NCBI GenBank assembly: GCA_022559845.1
Contig: CM040121.1
Coordinates: 344,756,243-344,820,242 of the forward strand
DNA: 64,000 nt
DNA from: Amorphophallus konjac
Lineage: Eukaryota > Streptophyta > Magnoliopsida > Alismatales > Araceae
Reading direction: 5' to 3'
Positions 11,095 through 21,827 of the stretch are shown here, in pieces (positions within the stretch are counted from its first letter, which is position 1; the number at the start of each line of letters is the position of its first letter). The translations under genes were made by a program, and so were the position numbers. The notes below the pieces were generated by a model. It had not been told where the DNA came from and did no database searches. It was given only the letters and a program-made list of their open reading frames with translations.

Positions 11095-13030
11095 CGCCTC
11101 TGCCGCTGGATCGGCCTTTCCTAACTCTGTTTAGATCAGTGTGATGCGTATGTAGTAGAGAATGTGATGAGAGGCCAAGGACCAATGCAGGAGGTAAGCC
11201 CAACTAGATTAGCAAGCCATACGAGGCCAGGGGAAACCTTCTGGAGGTCTGAACATAGCTTAAACTACTGATTAATTCGAGGACAGCTCGGTGAAAACGG
11301 CAGCCAGAACAGAGTTTAGTTGCAGACGGAACGACAACCCGCAGAGCATATGTGCCCCTTTCAACCAAAGAGGGCCAGAGACCACCCGGATTTTCACGAG
11401 TCCCTGACCTTTGAGGGGGGAATAAATATTGGCTCCAATAATTGGTTTCAAAATTGCAGCGTCATCGAAGTCTGACTGATAGATAATGCCGCCAGTTCAG
11501 AAAACACACATGGGAGGGAGAAGATAAAATCAATCCTTGTTTCCCTTTGGACGTTCAAGGATCACGTCTGGGGCAGACGAATCCTTGGCGGCCGGAAGTA
11601 TGGGAAGTAACTCACAGAGTGACTACAGAGAAGCAAGAAGAGAAAACATGCTCGATGGAAATCTCATGTAGCCCCGAAGGGCACTTTGTTCAATTCGGAA
11701 GAGGCCTGGAAATCATCACATCAGAGAAGGGGAAAGAAAGAGAAGACTACAGCAAATGCTCAATTGCTCTTTATTAATTTCTGAAGAAGCAAAACGCAGT
11801 ACAAGATTGGCAAAGAACAAAAGAACTGACATAAATCAGAGAAACCACAGAACAGCGGGAAGGGGAGGTTTTAGCCCAGGATGGGCGTGCTCCGGTGGGG
11901 AGACCCACCTTCCGTAGCAGTGGCTTCGATTCTCCTTTTCTTGTCTTCTCTGCTCACTTCGGCCTCTCTGTTCTTTTCTTTCTCTCGACTTCGCAAGGCT
12001 CTCCGGTGGCTCTCTAGAAAGGTTTCTCTCGAAGATGATCCCTTCTTTTCTTTTTTTGTTCTTAGTAGAGGCTTTTACAGAGGAGGGCCTTCTTTTGAGA
12101 CGGCGGCAGAAGGCGGAAGCGGCTTACCCGACGGCAGGGGGCACGCCTTGGCTGCCAGATCAGGGTTGGCCACCCGGTCCAACCCAATCCTTGGCCCATT
12201 CAAGTGGCTTTTGGCTCATTTGACTATTCCTTGGCCCCTTTTGATGATTTTAGGCCCATCTTTTGCCCATAAAAATAGTTGATCAACTAACTGACTTATC
12301 TTTATTATCCGGGCTTTTGCTTGCTTCTTCGCGGATGGTCCCGGATATTCTTTTGAACTCTCAGATCTTACTTTAGCAGCTATCCCTTGTAACTGAGCAT
12401 CTTTTCTTTTCTTTTCTTTTCTTTTTTTTCTTCAGTCCCATCTTTTATTCGGCTTCCGCTATTCATTTTCTTCTTTCCTTCTCTACCGGCATAAGAGCAT
12501 TTGGTCGGAGCTTAAGACCTGCAGATGTAATTATTAAGAATATTTTCAATGTCAACAAATGTCCCCCACCCGCGGGTGTCGCGAATGAGGGACGAATGAG
12601 CGGGACCTGCGGGTGTGGCCCGAAGTATCATTTTTTATTTTGTTTTATTATCTCTTTTTATTTTATTTCATCATCATTTATTTATTTTTATTTTATTTTA
12701 TTTTTTTTATTCTCACCCAAACATGCAGGCATTCATCGACCGCAAGCATAGAATACATATAAGTAGAATAGTTCCTCTTTATCAAGGATAGGATAAGAAC
12801 ATCACCTATGATTCATGAACAGAGTGCGACTCACAAAACACAACTAAAGGAGATGTGCATTCGTAAAGAGGACACTGCATAGAATATATGTACAGCGTAA
12901 GTCACAATCTACACCCATGACTACTTCTTTGTGGTGTGATAGTGCAAATAAGTGAGCAGCGAATCCTAGACATTGGGATACACAGACGTTCTAAGTAACA
13001 CTAGAGTATTACTCTAGCGTCTATACGTAC
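11095..13030. other. Unclassified repeat-derived DNA, no gene seen
   Basis: No coding family was recognised. Visible landmarks: a purine run (gaggggggaa) near 11413, a (ttttc)n pyrimidine run near 12403-12433, and a very T-rich low-complexity run at about 12629-12711. A 133-codon frame at 11881-12282 is low-complexity and dismissed. This is probably untranslated sequence of an old large LTR element that also includes the arrays downstream. Confidence 0.4.
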
Positions 13031-13372
13031 AGTTGGGGTTCTCAATTTTTGGTAGCTTCGCACAACCCCTTTGTTTATTCTTAATTCTAGACTTCACCGT
13101 TCGGCGTGAGTCTCCTCATGTGTCTCAATGGGGATACTCGGCTTACTAGGATTCATCCCTTATTACAATTTTATTGTGGGGTTTGCTTCACCTTGCCGTG
13201 CGAGTCTCCTCATTTGTTTCAGTGGGGATTCTCAACTTCTTGGATCCGCTTTCCCTTATAGTGATTTTATTGTGGAGTTTGCTTCACCATTTTACTTGAG
13301 TTTTCTCATTTGTTTCAGTAGTGATTCCCGGCTTCCTGGATTCGCATTCCACTTATCATCATCATCCATTTT
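13031..13372. repeat. Tandem repeat, 95-96 bp unit, about 3.6 copies
   Basis: Units beginning cttcacc start near 13091, 13186 and 13282. Each carries gtctcctcat-like, cagtggggattctc-like and ttattgtggggttt-like segments in the same order. A partial older unit (cagttggggttctcaa) starts near 13031. The copies differ at many positions, so the duplication is old. Confidence 0.8.
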
Positions 13373-13989
13373 TTTTGAATGGGGCAGGCAGTTTTTTCCT
13401 CACGATTACCTCTCGTGTAGATGTAGAAATTTAAGCATCCATAAAGTGTTAAGAAGAACCTTCTAGCATCCCTATGATTAGAGACCGTTGAACACATTGT
13501 GTGTATGGTGTGGGAGTTTTGTCTCGGGTGCATCTCATGAGCTATGTTGGTGACACAACTACAACTCTTGCCCTAGACACATGCATTCGCCGAAAAATGG
13601 TTTTTCATTCTTTAGCGTATGCCGTGACGCACATATATCTAGAATCGGGGTAGCATTATTTAGAAAGGGAACACGGTCCTAGAAATTTGAAAGAAGTGGA
13701 TTATTTTATAGTATAAGCAAGCATGCAAGCGAGATGAGCAAGCATCCGGAGTCAAAAGCATACATGAGATTTTTTTATAATATATATAGGTATATATGTA
13801 TATATCATTATTATATACGCATATCCCATATATCATCATTCCGCTTGATGCGAATACCTGCAAGTTAGTCATTTGAGAGTAAGTAAAAACATTAATGCCA
13901 AAGCGAGAGGAAAATGATTTTCTGTATAGCGATAGGTCCTGGTGGGACGAAGGGGTTGACATTAGCCAACGGGGGTCATTTTATTCAGA
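13373..13989. other. Unclassified AT-rich stretch
   Basis: No gene or element terminus recognised. A short (ta)-rich run occurs near 13780-13820. The segment links the 95-bp repeats to the palindromic arrays. Confidence 0.35.
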
Positions 13990-14205
13990 CGGTAAGTCTA
14001 GGTCAGAGATGAGATGACAGGCCTTGACAGGATGTCTCAGCCGGAAGCGAATAGCGGGTTTTGACGGGGGGTCTAGCCCAAGAGCGAGAGAGCGAGCTCT
14101 GCCAAACAGAAGGGTAGCGGGCTAAATTTTAGAGAGCAAGCTGTAAAAGCTGGTAGATAGCAGGAAAGTAGGTTGTGAAAGCCGGAGGGTAGTAATAAAG
14201 CGGGC
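13990..14205. repeat. Left remnant of the ggct/agcc tandem array
   Basis: The motifs gatagcaggaaagtaggttg, gtgaaagccgga and agcgggcta match the array that resumes at 21828. The run is cut at 14205 by the insertion of the element at 14206-21827, whose 5-bp duplication cgggc lies at 14201-14205 and again at 21828-21832. Confidence 0.85.
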
Positions 14206-16492
14206 TGATGCGGGACGGACACGGGAGACGACTCTATGTGGTATGGACCTCGGACTCTACATGTGGACATGACCAGCAACACATGATGGGAGAGACATTA
14301 GGCCCGACACAGAGAGCTCCTATGGGCTATACGTCGCTAACAGAAGTACAAGCTCACTCGTCGTCCCATGCGAGGGAAAGCGTGGATCGTGCGCGGTTAA
14401 GGAACCGGCAGAGTTCAAGGTAGTCAGACTCACTTCCGGACTCGGATCGAGTCGCGGGACGGGTCACTCTCACGCTCACAGCGGTGACATGGACACACGG
14501 GCTAGGAACCTACACTCTCGCAGCGGCATATGACCATATACTAGCTAAGCAAATGAAATGCCAAGGAGTTAAGATCGTTACCTCCACGCACCCGACGTGG
14601 CGAAGACAACCCCGGCCGAATCACGGACTCCCAGTTAAACAATATTACAGCAATACAATAATTTGACCCACTCCACGCAGGGAGGTAAAAGGTCACATGT
14701 GGAGCCCGGGAATCACGCAACTCGGGTTGACGGGCAGCATCTTGATGTCGACCGGCGGTGCCGAACTCCGCGTTTTCGTGCTTTCCAAACGGCCGGTTCT
14801 GCGGGCCCGCGGGGCCCACGGATGGTGCTGTCCTCCGGATCTGCAGGGGTGGGACCCACTGTGATGGGGACCCCTGGTGGCACGCCTCCACGGAAGGCGG
14901 TCGGCCGGGAACACCGATCGGTGGCCGAACAACTCCGATCTCCAAGCTTTTGGAATGCTGCCCACGGATTGTTGGTTGCTGTTTTCAGGCGCACGGTCCG
15001 GCGAAAACAGCCGCTGCGTTCAGCCCCGTCGTCGGAATGTGACGAAACAAGCGCTGTTGGAAATAGGACTCAAAATCCTCCAACCTTGAGCTAGTGGATT
15101 CCTCTGAACCTGCGCGGACCTGGGCTTTAACTATTTTTCAAATCTCTGCTCCATAGCTCCAGAAATCTTAGATCAGCATATCAGTTCCCTGTAAACGGCC
15201 GTTGACCACCTACATACAGTGGGATGTAGACTTCGATCTCTTCTTCAAAGTTGTAGGGCATCAAACCACGAAATGGGGACAATTTTTGGAATTGGATTTG
15301 GAGGTGGTGGCGATTTGATATGAGTTTTAGAGTGACTGGGGGTCGGATCTGGGAACAGGTGGACAGAACTGTAGATGGGTCTGAGAAGTATTTTTAGAAA
15401 ATATGAGATGGACGAACTAGAAATTTAAAAAAATTTTGGATGAAGGGATGGCTGGAAGGAACACCCAGTAAAATTGGGCGAATCAAAAAAAATCAAAAAA
15501 TGGACCTAAGACCTAAAACACAGGGCGGAGATGAACCTAGACAGAAATCTGGCAGAACCAAAATTGAAGAGGGGACGAAAATCTAAAAATATGAAACGGG
15601 GTCAGAATGACAAACCAAAATTTGTGAACTGTCCTTGACACCTATGGAACATCCAGTAAAATTCCCAGGCCGATCTGATCTCGTGACTGAGACACAAAAT
15701 TCGTGGGAGTTGCTGTGGTACTGCGCGGGCAGAACTCCGATGAAGAAGATGGCGGTGCGGTGGCGGCTCGTGGCGGCGGCGGCGGCGACCGGAACTGATA
15801 GGGTGGAGTCTCACCACCAGAGGGAAGCATTCACAGCTTCAAGAGGGAGGGGGAGAGGAGAAGGGGGCGGCCTAGGCCTGCTCAAGGGATTTTTTTCAAC
15901 TTTCAAATGGCATTAATTCATCAAAATGAGAAAATACAAGCATATATAGGTCACCCATCTAATCCATCCTCCACCGTTGGATCTAGGGATGTAAGATGGA
16001 GGGCTGGGATAGCATGTGACCATCCACAAAAATTAAAATAAAAAAATACAAGGTGGGGTGCACCATTGACCATGAGGGGGCAAGCTTGACATGGTAGGTA
16101 GCCTACCTTGGACTTTGAAGTCCACTTGTCTCCCATGTGCCTTTTACCATTCAACCTTCTAGATGCCTCCATGTGGATGGTTGACTGACCCCACATGGGA
16201 CCCTAGGCTGAGGTGGCTCAATGGGATCGGGCCTGGGGGGGCCGTGGGGCCCACATGGTCCAAATTGCACATAAGCCCCTCTTACAATCAAAATAGCAAA
16301 CCGAATACAATGAAATAAACACAAATTACACACAAATAAAGTCTAACTAAATATGATAAATGGGGAGACTTAAGGGGGAGTCTCCAGGCCGTCTCTGAGT
16401 CAGATGGAAGCCACTGTCGCTCGGGTGGTGCTCCGCGTATGGTATCGGGGCTCGCCGACTCGTGCCGATCGAGTGCTCTGGTGTCTGCACCA
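14206..16492 (-). mobile_element. 3' LTR of the Gag-chromodomain element
   Basis: On minus it reads from tggtgcagacacc at 16492 to ...cccgcatca at 14206. It is the same length as its partner at 19541-21827. The end cccgcatca is shared with the LTRs of the element at 33535-40105. The last 68 codons of the chromodomain frame run into this LTR. A GC-rich block near 14760-14900 and a proline-like (cggcgg)n run near 15770-15790 give long spurious frames on both strands. Confidence 0.9.
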
Positions 16493-17139
16493 ATTCTCCC
16501 CGGGTGGGAGAAACTCGACCCTGTCGAGTAAGGGTCTGCATCACTCCGGCATCGCTCAAGAAGGTCCAGATCAATCCGCTGCAACTCTCCATGCATGACC
16601 CATGTGTCCTCGGTAGCGGGCCGTCCTCTCCATCGCACTAGGTAGTGCGGGTAGGATCCACTCCTGGTAACTGTCACCTGCTCATCCAGTATATGATCTA
16701 TATGCTTACGCTGCCGTATCAAAGGGGCTGGAGGTGGACACTCAGGTGTGGGATCACTCTCAATGGGACGAGATGGCTCAAAAGGCTCACTAGGGATCAC
16801 CGCTGGGTCCCTATATGCAACAAGATCCGATACATTGAAGGTAGAGCTTATACCATATTCCTCGGGCAGGTCCACAACATACGCATTGGATCCAACGCGT
16901 TTCAACACTCTAAAGGGACCGGCTTCGCGAGCTTGCAACTTCTTAACAGTTCCAGAGGGAAACCGTTCAGGTCTTACCCTGATCATGACATATTCACCCT
17001 CTTGGAACTCTCGGTGGTGTCGATGGACATCGGCTAACTCCTTGTATCGTGCATTGCTGGCCTCAACTGTGACGACGGACATCGTCATGCAGACTCCTAA
17101 CATGTTTAGCAAAAGAAAAGAAACATAGGATGCACACAC
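16288..17139 (-). pseudogene. Integrase C-terminal tail plus chromodomain (fragment of pol)
   Basis: This 283-codon frame contains the integrase C-terminal module of Ty3/Gypsy elements (residues about 45-110, with GEYVMIRVRPERF, AGPFRVL and TFNVSDLVAY) and a chromodomain (about 146-182, with HIDHILDEQV, YLVRWRGRPATEDTW). In chromoviruses the chromodomain guides integration to marked heterochromatin. Upstream there is no integrase zinc finger or catalytic core. The frame is the same as the Gag frame 100 bp upstream, separated by stops. Residues from about 216 on are encoded by LTR sequence, so the original C-terminus is uncertain. The first Met is not a trustworthy start. Confidence 0.85.
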
Positions 17140-17200
17140 GACCTAACATGCTTACCAAAAGAAAAGAAACACACGGATGCACACACGACCGTAAACAACC
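17104..17200 (-). repeat. 47-bp direct duplication
   Basis: Two adjacent copies of a segment containing tcgtgtgtgcatc, tttcttttctttt and catgttagg lie between the Gag-like frame and the integrase tail. The sequence just after it on minus (gttaggagtctgcatg) is also found at 37618-37633 in the related element, marking a shared junction. Confidence 0.8.
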
Positions 17201-17256
17201 CTACAGTTAGTAAAACCCAATCATATGCAAGGTGGTCCAGGACATCCGAATGTGTG

Positions 17257-19167
17257 TCATGACTGCATTTGACATAACCGGAGGTTAATGTCATGGTGGA
17301 CTCCTAGACATCCTACGATGCACCAACCATGGACATGGGGTTTGGATGTGGGAAGTCCGGGAGGTTTGGGTGGTTGAGGTGGCCCGGGGAAACCAAAGTC
17401 CTCATTACCCCCAAATGACGGTTCGGACCTATTGCCATGTAAGGGTTGCCAGGCCCGAGTAGGAGGGGTGTGATAGTGGACTTCCTTAAAGAGGTGGAAT
17501 GGAGGTTGTGGGCCAAAGGACCCATGAAAAAAGGGATCGAAGGGATCAAAGAATGTGTGACCCCTCGATATGGATTCCCTCATTTCAAGGTCCCATGTGT
17601 AGAATTCTAGAAGGTGTTGATGGTCACCTTCATCCGTGAAAGGAGATGAGACGGTGGGGGTATGATGGTGGACTCTCTCGAAAAGGTGGTGTAAATATGG
17701 TGGGTCACGGAGTCCATAAGAGAATGGGTCGAAGGGATCAAAGAAGGTATGACCCCTCGGACTAGGCTTCCACAAATCACTATCCCACATTTAGAAATCT
17801 TGGAGGTGTAAATGATCACCTTCATTCATTGCGAGAGATGGGACGACAGTCATAGGTAGAAAGTAAGATTCCTCCATTGGGCAAAGGGGAATGAAGTTGG
17901 ACTCGACCGGCAAAGGGAGGAGTAGAAGAACCTCCGTGGTAACATGACCCACAGTGTACACGGAGGTGATGGACCCTAGGGATGGATGTGTGAAGCTACG
18001 ACCTGTAGGTCGGTCGAAGCGTGGGGCTAACAAGTGCGTAAATGTCAACTGCCGGTCTAATCCTTTAAGAAGATCATCTAATGTATCCACATGGTGACTA
18101 GACCGGAAGGTGGTATGGAATGAGTTGACCGGCACTAATGGTAGGGTAGGGTCCATGGATGGGAGGAGAGATGGGGCCAAGCCATTCTTGAGCCATCTAA
18201 GAAGTGGTTCGGCTATGAAAAGTGTACCCGTTAGAAACACGGGTGGCTCGGGCTTTGGCGGCTCCAAATGAGAGGGCTTCGAAATAAGATCGGAAGGTGA
18301 GGTTTCTCCAACCCCTTTATCCCCTAGGGCTAGAGATGTCCGAGTGGGACACTGTCTGGCAAAGTGGCCAAACCCCTGGCAGCGATAACACTATTGTCGT
18401 GATCCTCTACGCTCCTTGATAAGTGGGTCCCTACCCTCCTCCTGAAGGACAGGGGGTGTAGGCAATGGGGCTCTCGTGGGTGGGGGAAGAGGATCCACCA
18501 AGATGGGGAGAGGACCTCGGGATGGCACTCTAGATGACACTGGATTGGGACTACCGGTTGCTACCTCCTTAGGGTCATGCTTGGTTCTATCTCGGCTAGG
18601 AGGTAGGCAAGGGGGAAGCAGGGACTCAATATAATCACACTTCCTATCCACCTTATCCAAAATGATTTGGAAGAGTTCGACAATGGTGGGGTTTGGAGTA
18701 GGAGCGATGTGATGGACTCCCCCATATGAAGTCGTCTTAGTCGTGGACCTAGGCTCTTCTACATGCGCGGCGCGTTGCCTCCGATTATGGCCCACTTGGG
18801 TGGAGGTGATTGGGTGGGGTTGGTTGGAGGTGACCGGGCAGGGTAGGTAGACCTTCCTAAGTTCGTCCTTCATCTCATGCCACGACTCAATGGGCCTTTG
18901 CCTCCTAACCTCTCTCATGCGCTCAATACTATCCCATTTCCAGGCGGCTTTGTTGACAAGCCTCTCTCGGGCAAAACTAACTTGCATGGCATCGGACATG
19001 GTGTAACATTCAAGATATTTGTCCATGGCGGCCTCCCAATTGAGGTAGTCGCCCGGATCATCAGAGCCATAAAAATCAGAGGCTTCGGGCCTACGAAAGG
19101 GGAGAGGATGGTTGCCAAGCCCATGAGTAGACCAACGGCCATATGGCCTGGGTGATTGGGAATCCAT
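17257..19167 (-). pseudogene. gag with zinc knuckle and an extra repeated C-terminal segment, two in-frame stops
   Basis: One minus-strand frame of about 637 codons. Residues about 30-100 match the retrotransposon Gag fold (GDYLNWEAAMDKYLE, WDSIERM, SWHEMKDELRKVYLP). The second half of a normal Gag domain is missing compared with the relative at 36377-37100. A Pro-rich linker follows, then a CCHC knuckle (CYRCQGFGHFARQC, 18349-18390) directly after a TAG stop at 18391-18393 that probably was CAG. The frame then continues for about 370 codons with no known domain, including two 64-residue repeats and a second stop (TAA, 17791-17793). Gag packages the RNA; the extra segment has no known role. 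Confidence 0.8.
17440..17823 (-). repeat. 192-bp in-frame tandem repeat (two units)
   Basis: The units at 17632-17823 and 17440-17631 encode similar 64-residue blocks starting EGDH and containing RGHTFFDPFDPF, then a HHHTP/HYHTP motif. Identical landmarks (gaagggatca on +) lie at 17731 and 17539, exactly 192 bp or 64 codons apart, so the duplication kept the frame. Confidence 0.85.
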
Positions 19168-19525
19168 GGGAAATTGGGGGGAACTACATGTTGAACATGC
19201 CGACTCTTGGACAAGACCGACTGACTCTTATTGGACTACACATGAACTAGGAGACACAAACTGATGCAAACACTCACAAAATGATGCACTTAGACCTACC
19301 CAATATCCGGTACGTGGCGGAGATAAGCGACCCGAAGATCACTCGCGCAAGTACGCTACCTTCCCGATAGGCATAACCTAATGTTCGGGCAACGCCTTTT
19401 AATATACCGGGCTATTGGGTGAAATGCAATTTGAAACACTCTTTTTTTTGTTGTTTTGAAATGATGATCCTAGACTCGACTTATACTATGCAAGACATAT
19501 GCAACGACTACCCTAGACTCGACTC

Positions 19526-19537
19526 GCTCTGATACCA
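19526..19537 (-). other. Primer binding site (initiator Met tRNA)
   Basis: On minus the sequence is tggtatcagagc, 3 bases inside the 5' LTR end at 19541. It shows that the element runs right to left. Confidence 0.92.
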
Positions 19538-19540
19538 AAC

Positions 19541-21827
19541 TGATGCGGGACGGACACGGGAGACGACTCTACGTGGTATGGACCTCGGACTCTAGATGTG
19601 GACATGACCAGCAACACATGATGGGAGAGACATTAGGCCCAACACAGAGAGCTCCTATGGGCTATACGTCGCTAATAGAAGTACAAGCTCACTCGTCGTC
19701 CCATCCGAGGGAAAGCGTGGATCGTGCGCAGTTAAGGAACCGGCAGAGTTCAAGGTAGTCAGACTCACTTCCGGACTCGGATCGAGTCGCGGGACGGGTC
19801 ACTCTCACGCTCACAGCGGTGACATGGACACACGGGCTAGGAACCTACACTCTCGCAGTGGCATATGACCATATACTAGCTAAGCAAATGAAATGCCAAG
19901 GAGTTAAGATCGTTACCTCCACGCACCCGGCGTGGCGAAGACAACCCCGGCCGAATCACGGACTCCCAGTTAAACAATATTACAGCAATACAATAATTTG
20001 ACCCACTCCACGCAGGGAGGTAAAAGGTCACATGTGGAGCCCGGGAATCACGCAACTCGGGTTGACGGGCAGCATCTTGATGTCGACCGGCGGTGCCGAA
20101 CTCCGCGTTTTCGTGCTTTCCGAACGGCCGGTTCTGCGGGCCCGCGGGGCCCACGGATGGCGCTGTCCTCCGGATCTGCGGGGGTGGGACCCACTGTGAT
20201 GGGGACCCCTGGTGGCACTCCTCCACGGAAGGCGGTCGGCCGGGAACACCGATCGGTGGCCGAACAACTCCGATCTCCAAGCTTTTGGAATGCTGCCCAC
20301 GGATTGTTGGTTGCTGTTTTCAGGCGCACGGTCTGACGAAAACAGCCGCTGCGTTCAGCCCCGTCATCGGAATGCGACGAAACCAGCGCCTTTGGAAAGA
20401 GGACTCAAAATCCTCCAACCTTGAGCTAGTGGATTCCTCTGAACCTGCGCGGACCTGGGCTTTAACTATTTTTCAAATCTCTGCTCCATAGCTCCAGAAA
20501 TCTTAGATCAGCATATCAGTTCCCTGTAAACGGCCATTGATCGCCTACATACATTGGGATTTAGACTTCGATCTCTTCTTCAAAGTTGTAGGGCATCAAA
20601 CCACGAAACTAGGAAAATTTTTAGAATTGGATTTGGAGGCGGTGGCGATTTGATATGAGTTTTGGAGTGACTGGGGGTCGGATCTGGGAATAGGTGGACA
20701 GAACTGTAGATGGGTCTGAGAATGATTTTTAGAAAATATGAGATGGACGAACTAGAAAGTTAAAAAAATTGTGGATGAAGGGATGGCTGGAAGGAACACC
20801 CAGTAAAATTGGGAAAATCAAAAAAAATCAAAAAATGGACCTAAGACCTAAAACGCAAGGCGGAGATGAACCTAGACAGAAATCTGGCAGAACCAAAATT
20901 GAAGAGGGGACGAAAATCTAAAAATATGAAACGGGGTCTGAAGGACAAACCAAAATTTTGGAACAGTCCTTGACACCTCTGGAACATCCAGTAAAATTCC
21001 CAGGCCGATCTGATCTCGTGGCTGAGACACAAAATTCATGGGAGTTGCTATGGTACTGCGCGGGCAGAACTCCGATGAAGAAGATGGCGATGCGGTGGCA
21101 GCTCGTGGCGGCGGCGGCGGCGACCGGAACTGATAGGGTGGAGTCTCACCACCAGAGGGAAGCCTTCACAGCTTCAAGAGGGAGGGGGAGAGGAGAAGGG
21201 GGCGGCCTAGGCCTGCTCAAGGGATTTTTTTCAACTTTCAAATGGCATTAATTCATCAAAATGAGAAAATACAAACATATATAGGTCACCCATCTAATCC
21301 ATCCTCCACCGTTGGATCTAGGGATGTAAGATGGAGGGCTGGGATAGCATGTGACCATCCACAAAAATTAAAATAAAAAAATACAAGGTGGGGTGCACCA
21401 TTGACCATGAGGGGGCAAGCTTGACATGGTAGGTAGCCTACCTTGGACTTTGAAGTCCACTTGTCTCCCATGTGCCTTTTACCATTCAACCTTCTAGATG
21501 TCTCCATGTGGAAGGTTGACTGACCCCACATGGGACCCTAGGCTGAGGTGGCTTAATGGGATGGGGCCTGGGGGGGCCGTGGGGCCCACAGGATCCAAAT
21601 TGCACATAAGCCCCTCTTACAATCAAAATAGCAAACCGAATACAATGAAATAAACACAAATTACACACAAATAAAGTCTAACTAAATATGATAAATGGGG
21701 AGACTTAAGGGGGAGTCTCCAGGCCGTCTCTGAGTCAGATGGAAGCCGCTGTCGCTCGGGTGGTGCTCCGCGTATGGTATCGGGGCTCGCCGACTCGTGC
21801 CGATCGAGTGCTCTGGTGTCCGCACCA
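19541..21827 (-). mobile_element. 5' LTR of the Gag-chromodomain element
   Basis: It is 2287 bp and matches 14206-16492 throughout without net length change. On minus it begins tggtgcggacacc at 21827 and ends cccgcatca at 19541. It is followed on the right by the second copy of the target duplication, cgggc (21828-21832). Confidence 0.92.

Larger units (their letters stand above)
14206..21827 (-). mobile_element. Complete non-autonomous Ty3/Gypsy chromovirus-type element (Gag plus chromodomain)
   Basis: The element is 7622 bp with two 2287-bp LTRs (14206-16492 and 19541-21827), a primer site on minus and the target duplication cgggc on both sides. Its 3.05 kb interior runs in one minus-strand frame: Gag, zinc knuckle, an unusual repeated segment, then an integrase C-terminal tail and chromodomain. 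Protease, RT, RNase H and the integrase core are absent. In the first 175 bp the LTRs differ at 5 positions by eye. A relative lies at 33535-40105. It resembles TR-GAG elements but keeps the chromodomain. Confidence 0.9.

Noticed and set aside
11881..12282. 133-codon frame with a hydrophobic, signal-like N-terminus
   Set aside because: Pyrimidine-rich DNA gives Leu/Ser/Phe runs. No family match, and surrounded by repeat DNA.
14541..15094. Several overlapping frames of 90-143 codons on both strands, repeated at 19876-20491
   Set aside because: GC-rich LTR sequence present in both LTRs of the same element; the frames overlap each other and have no domain.
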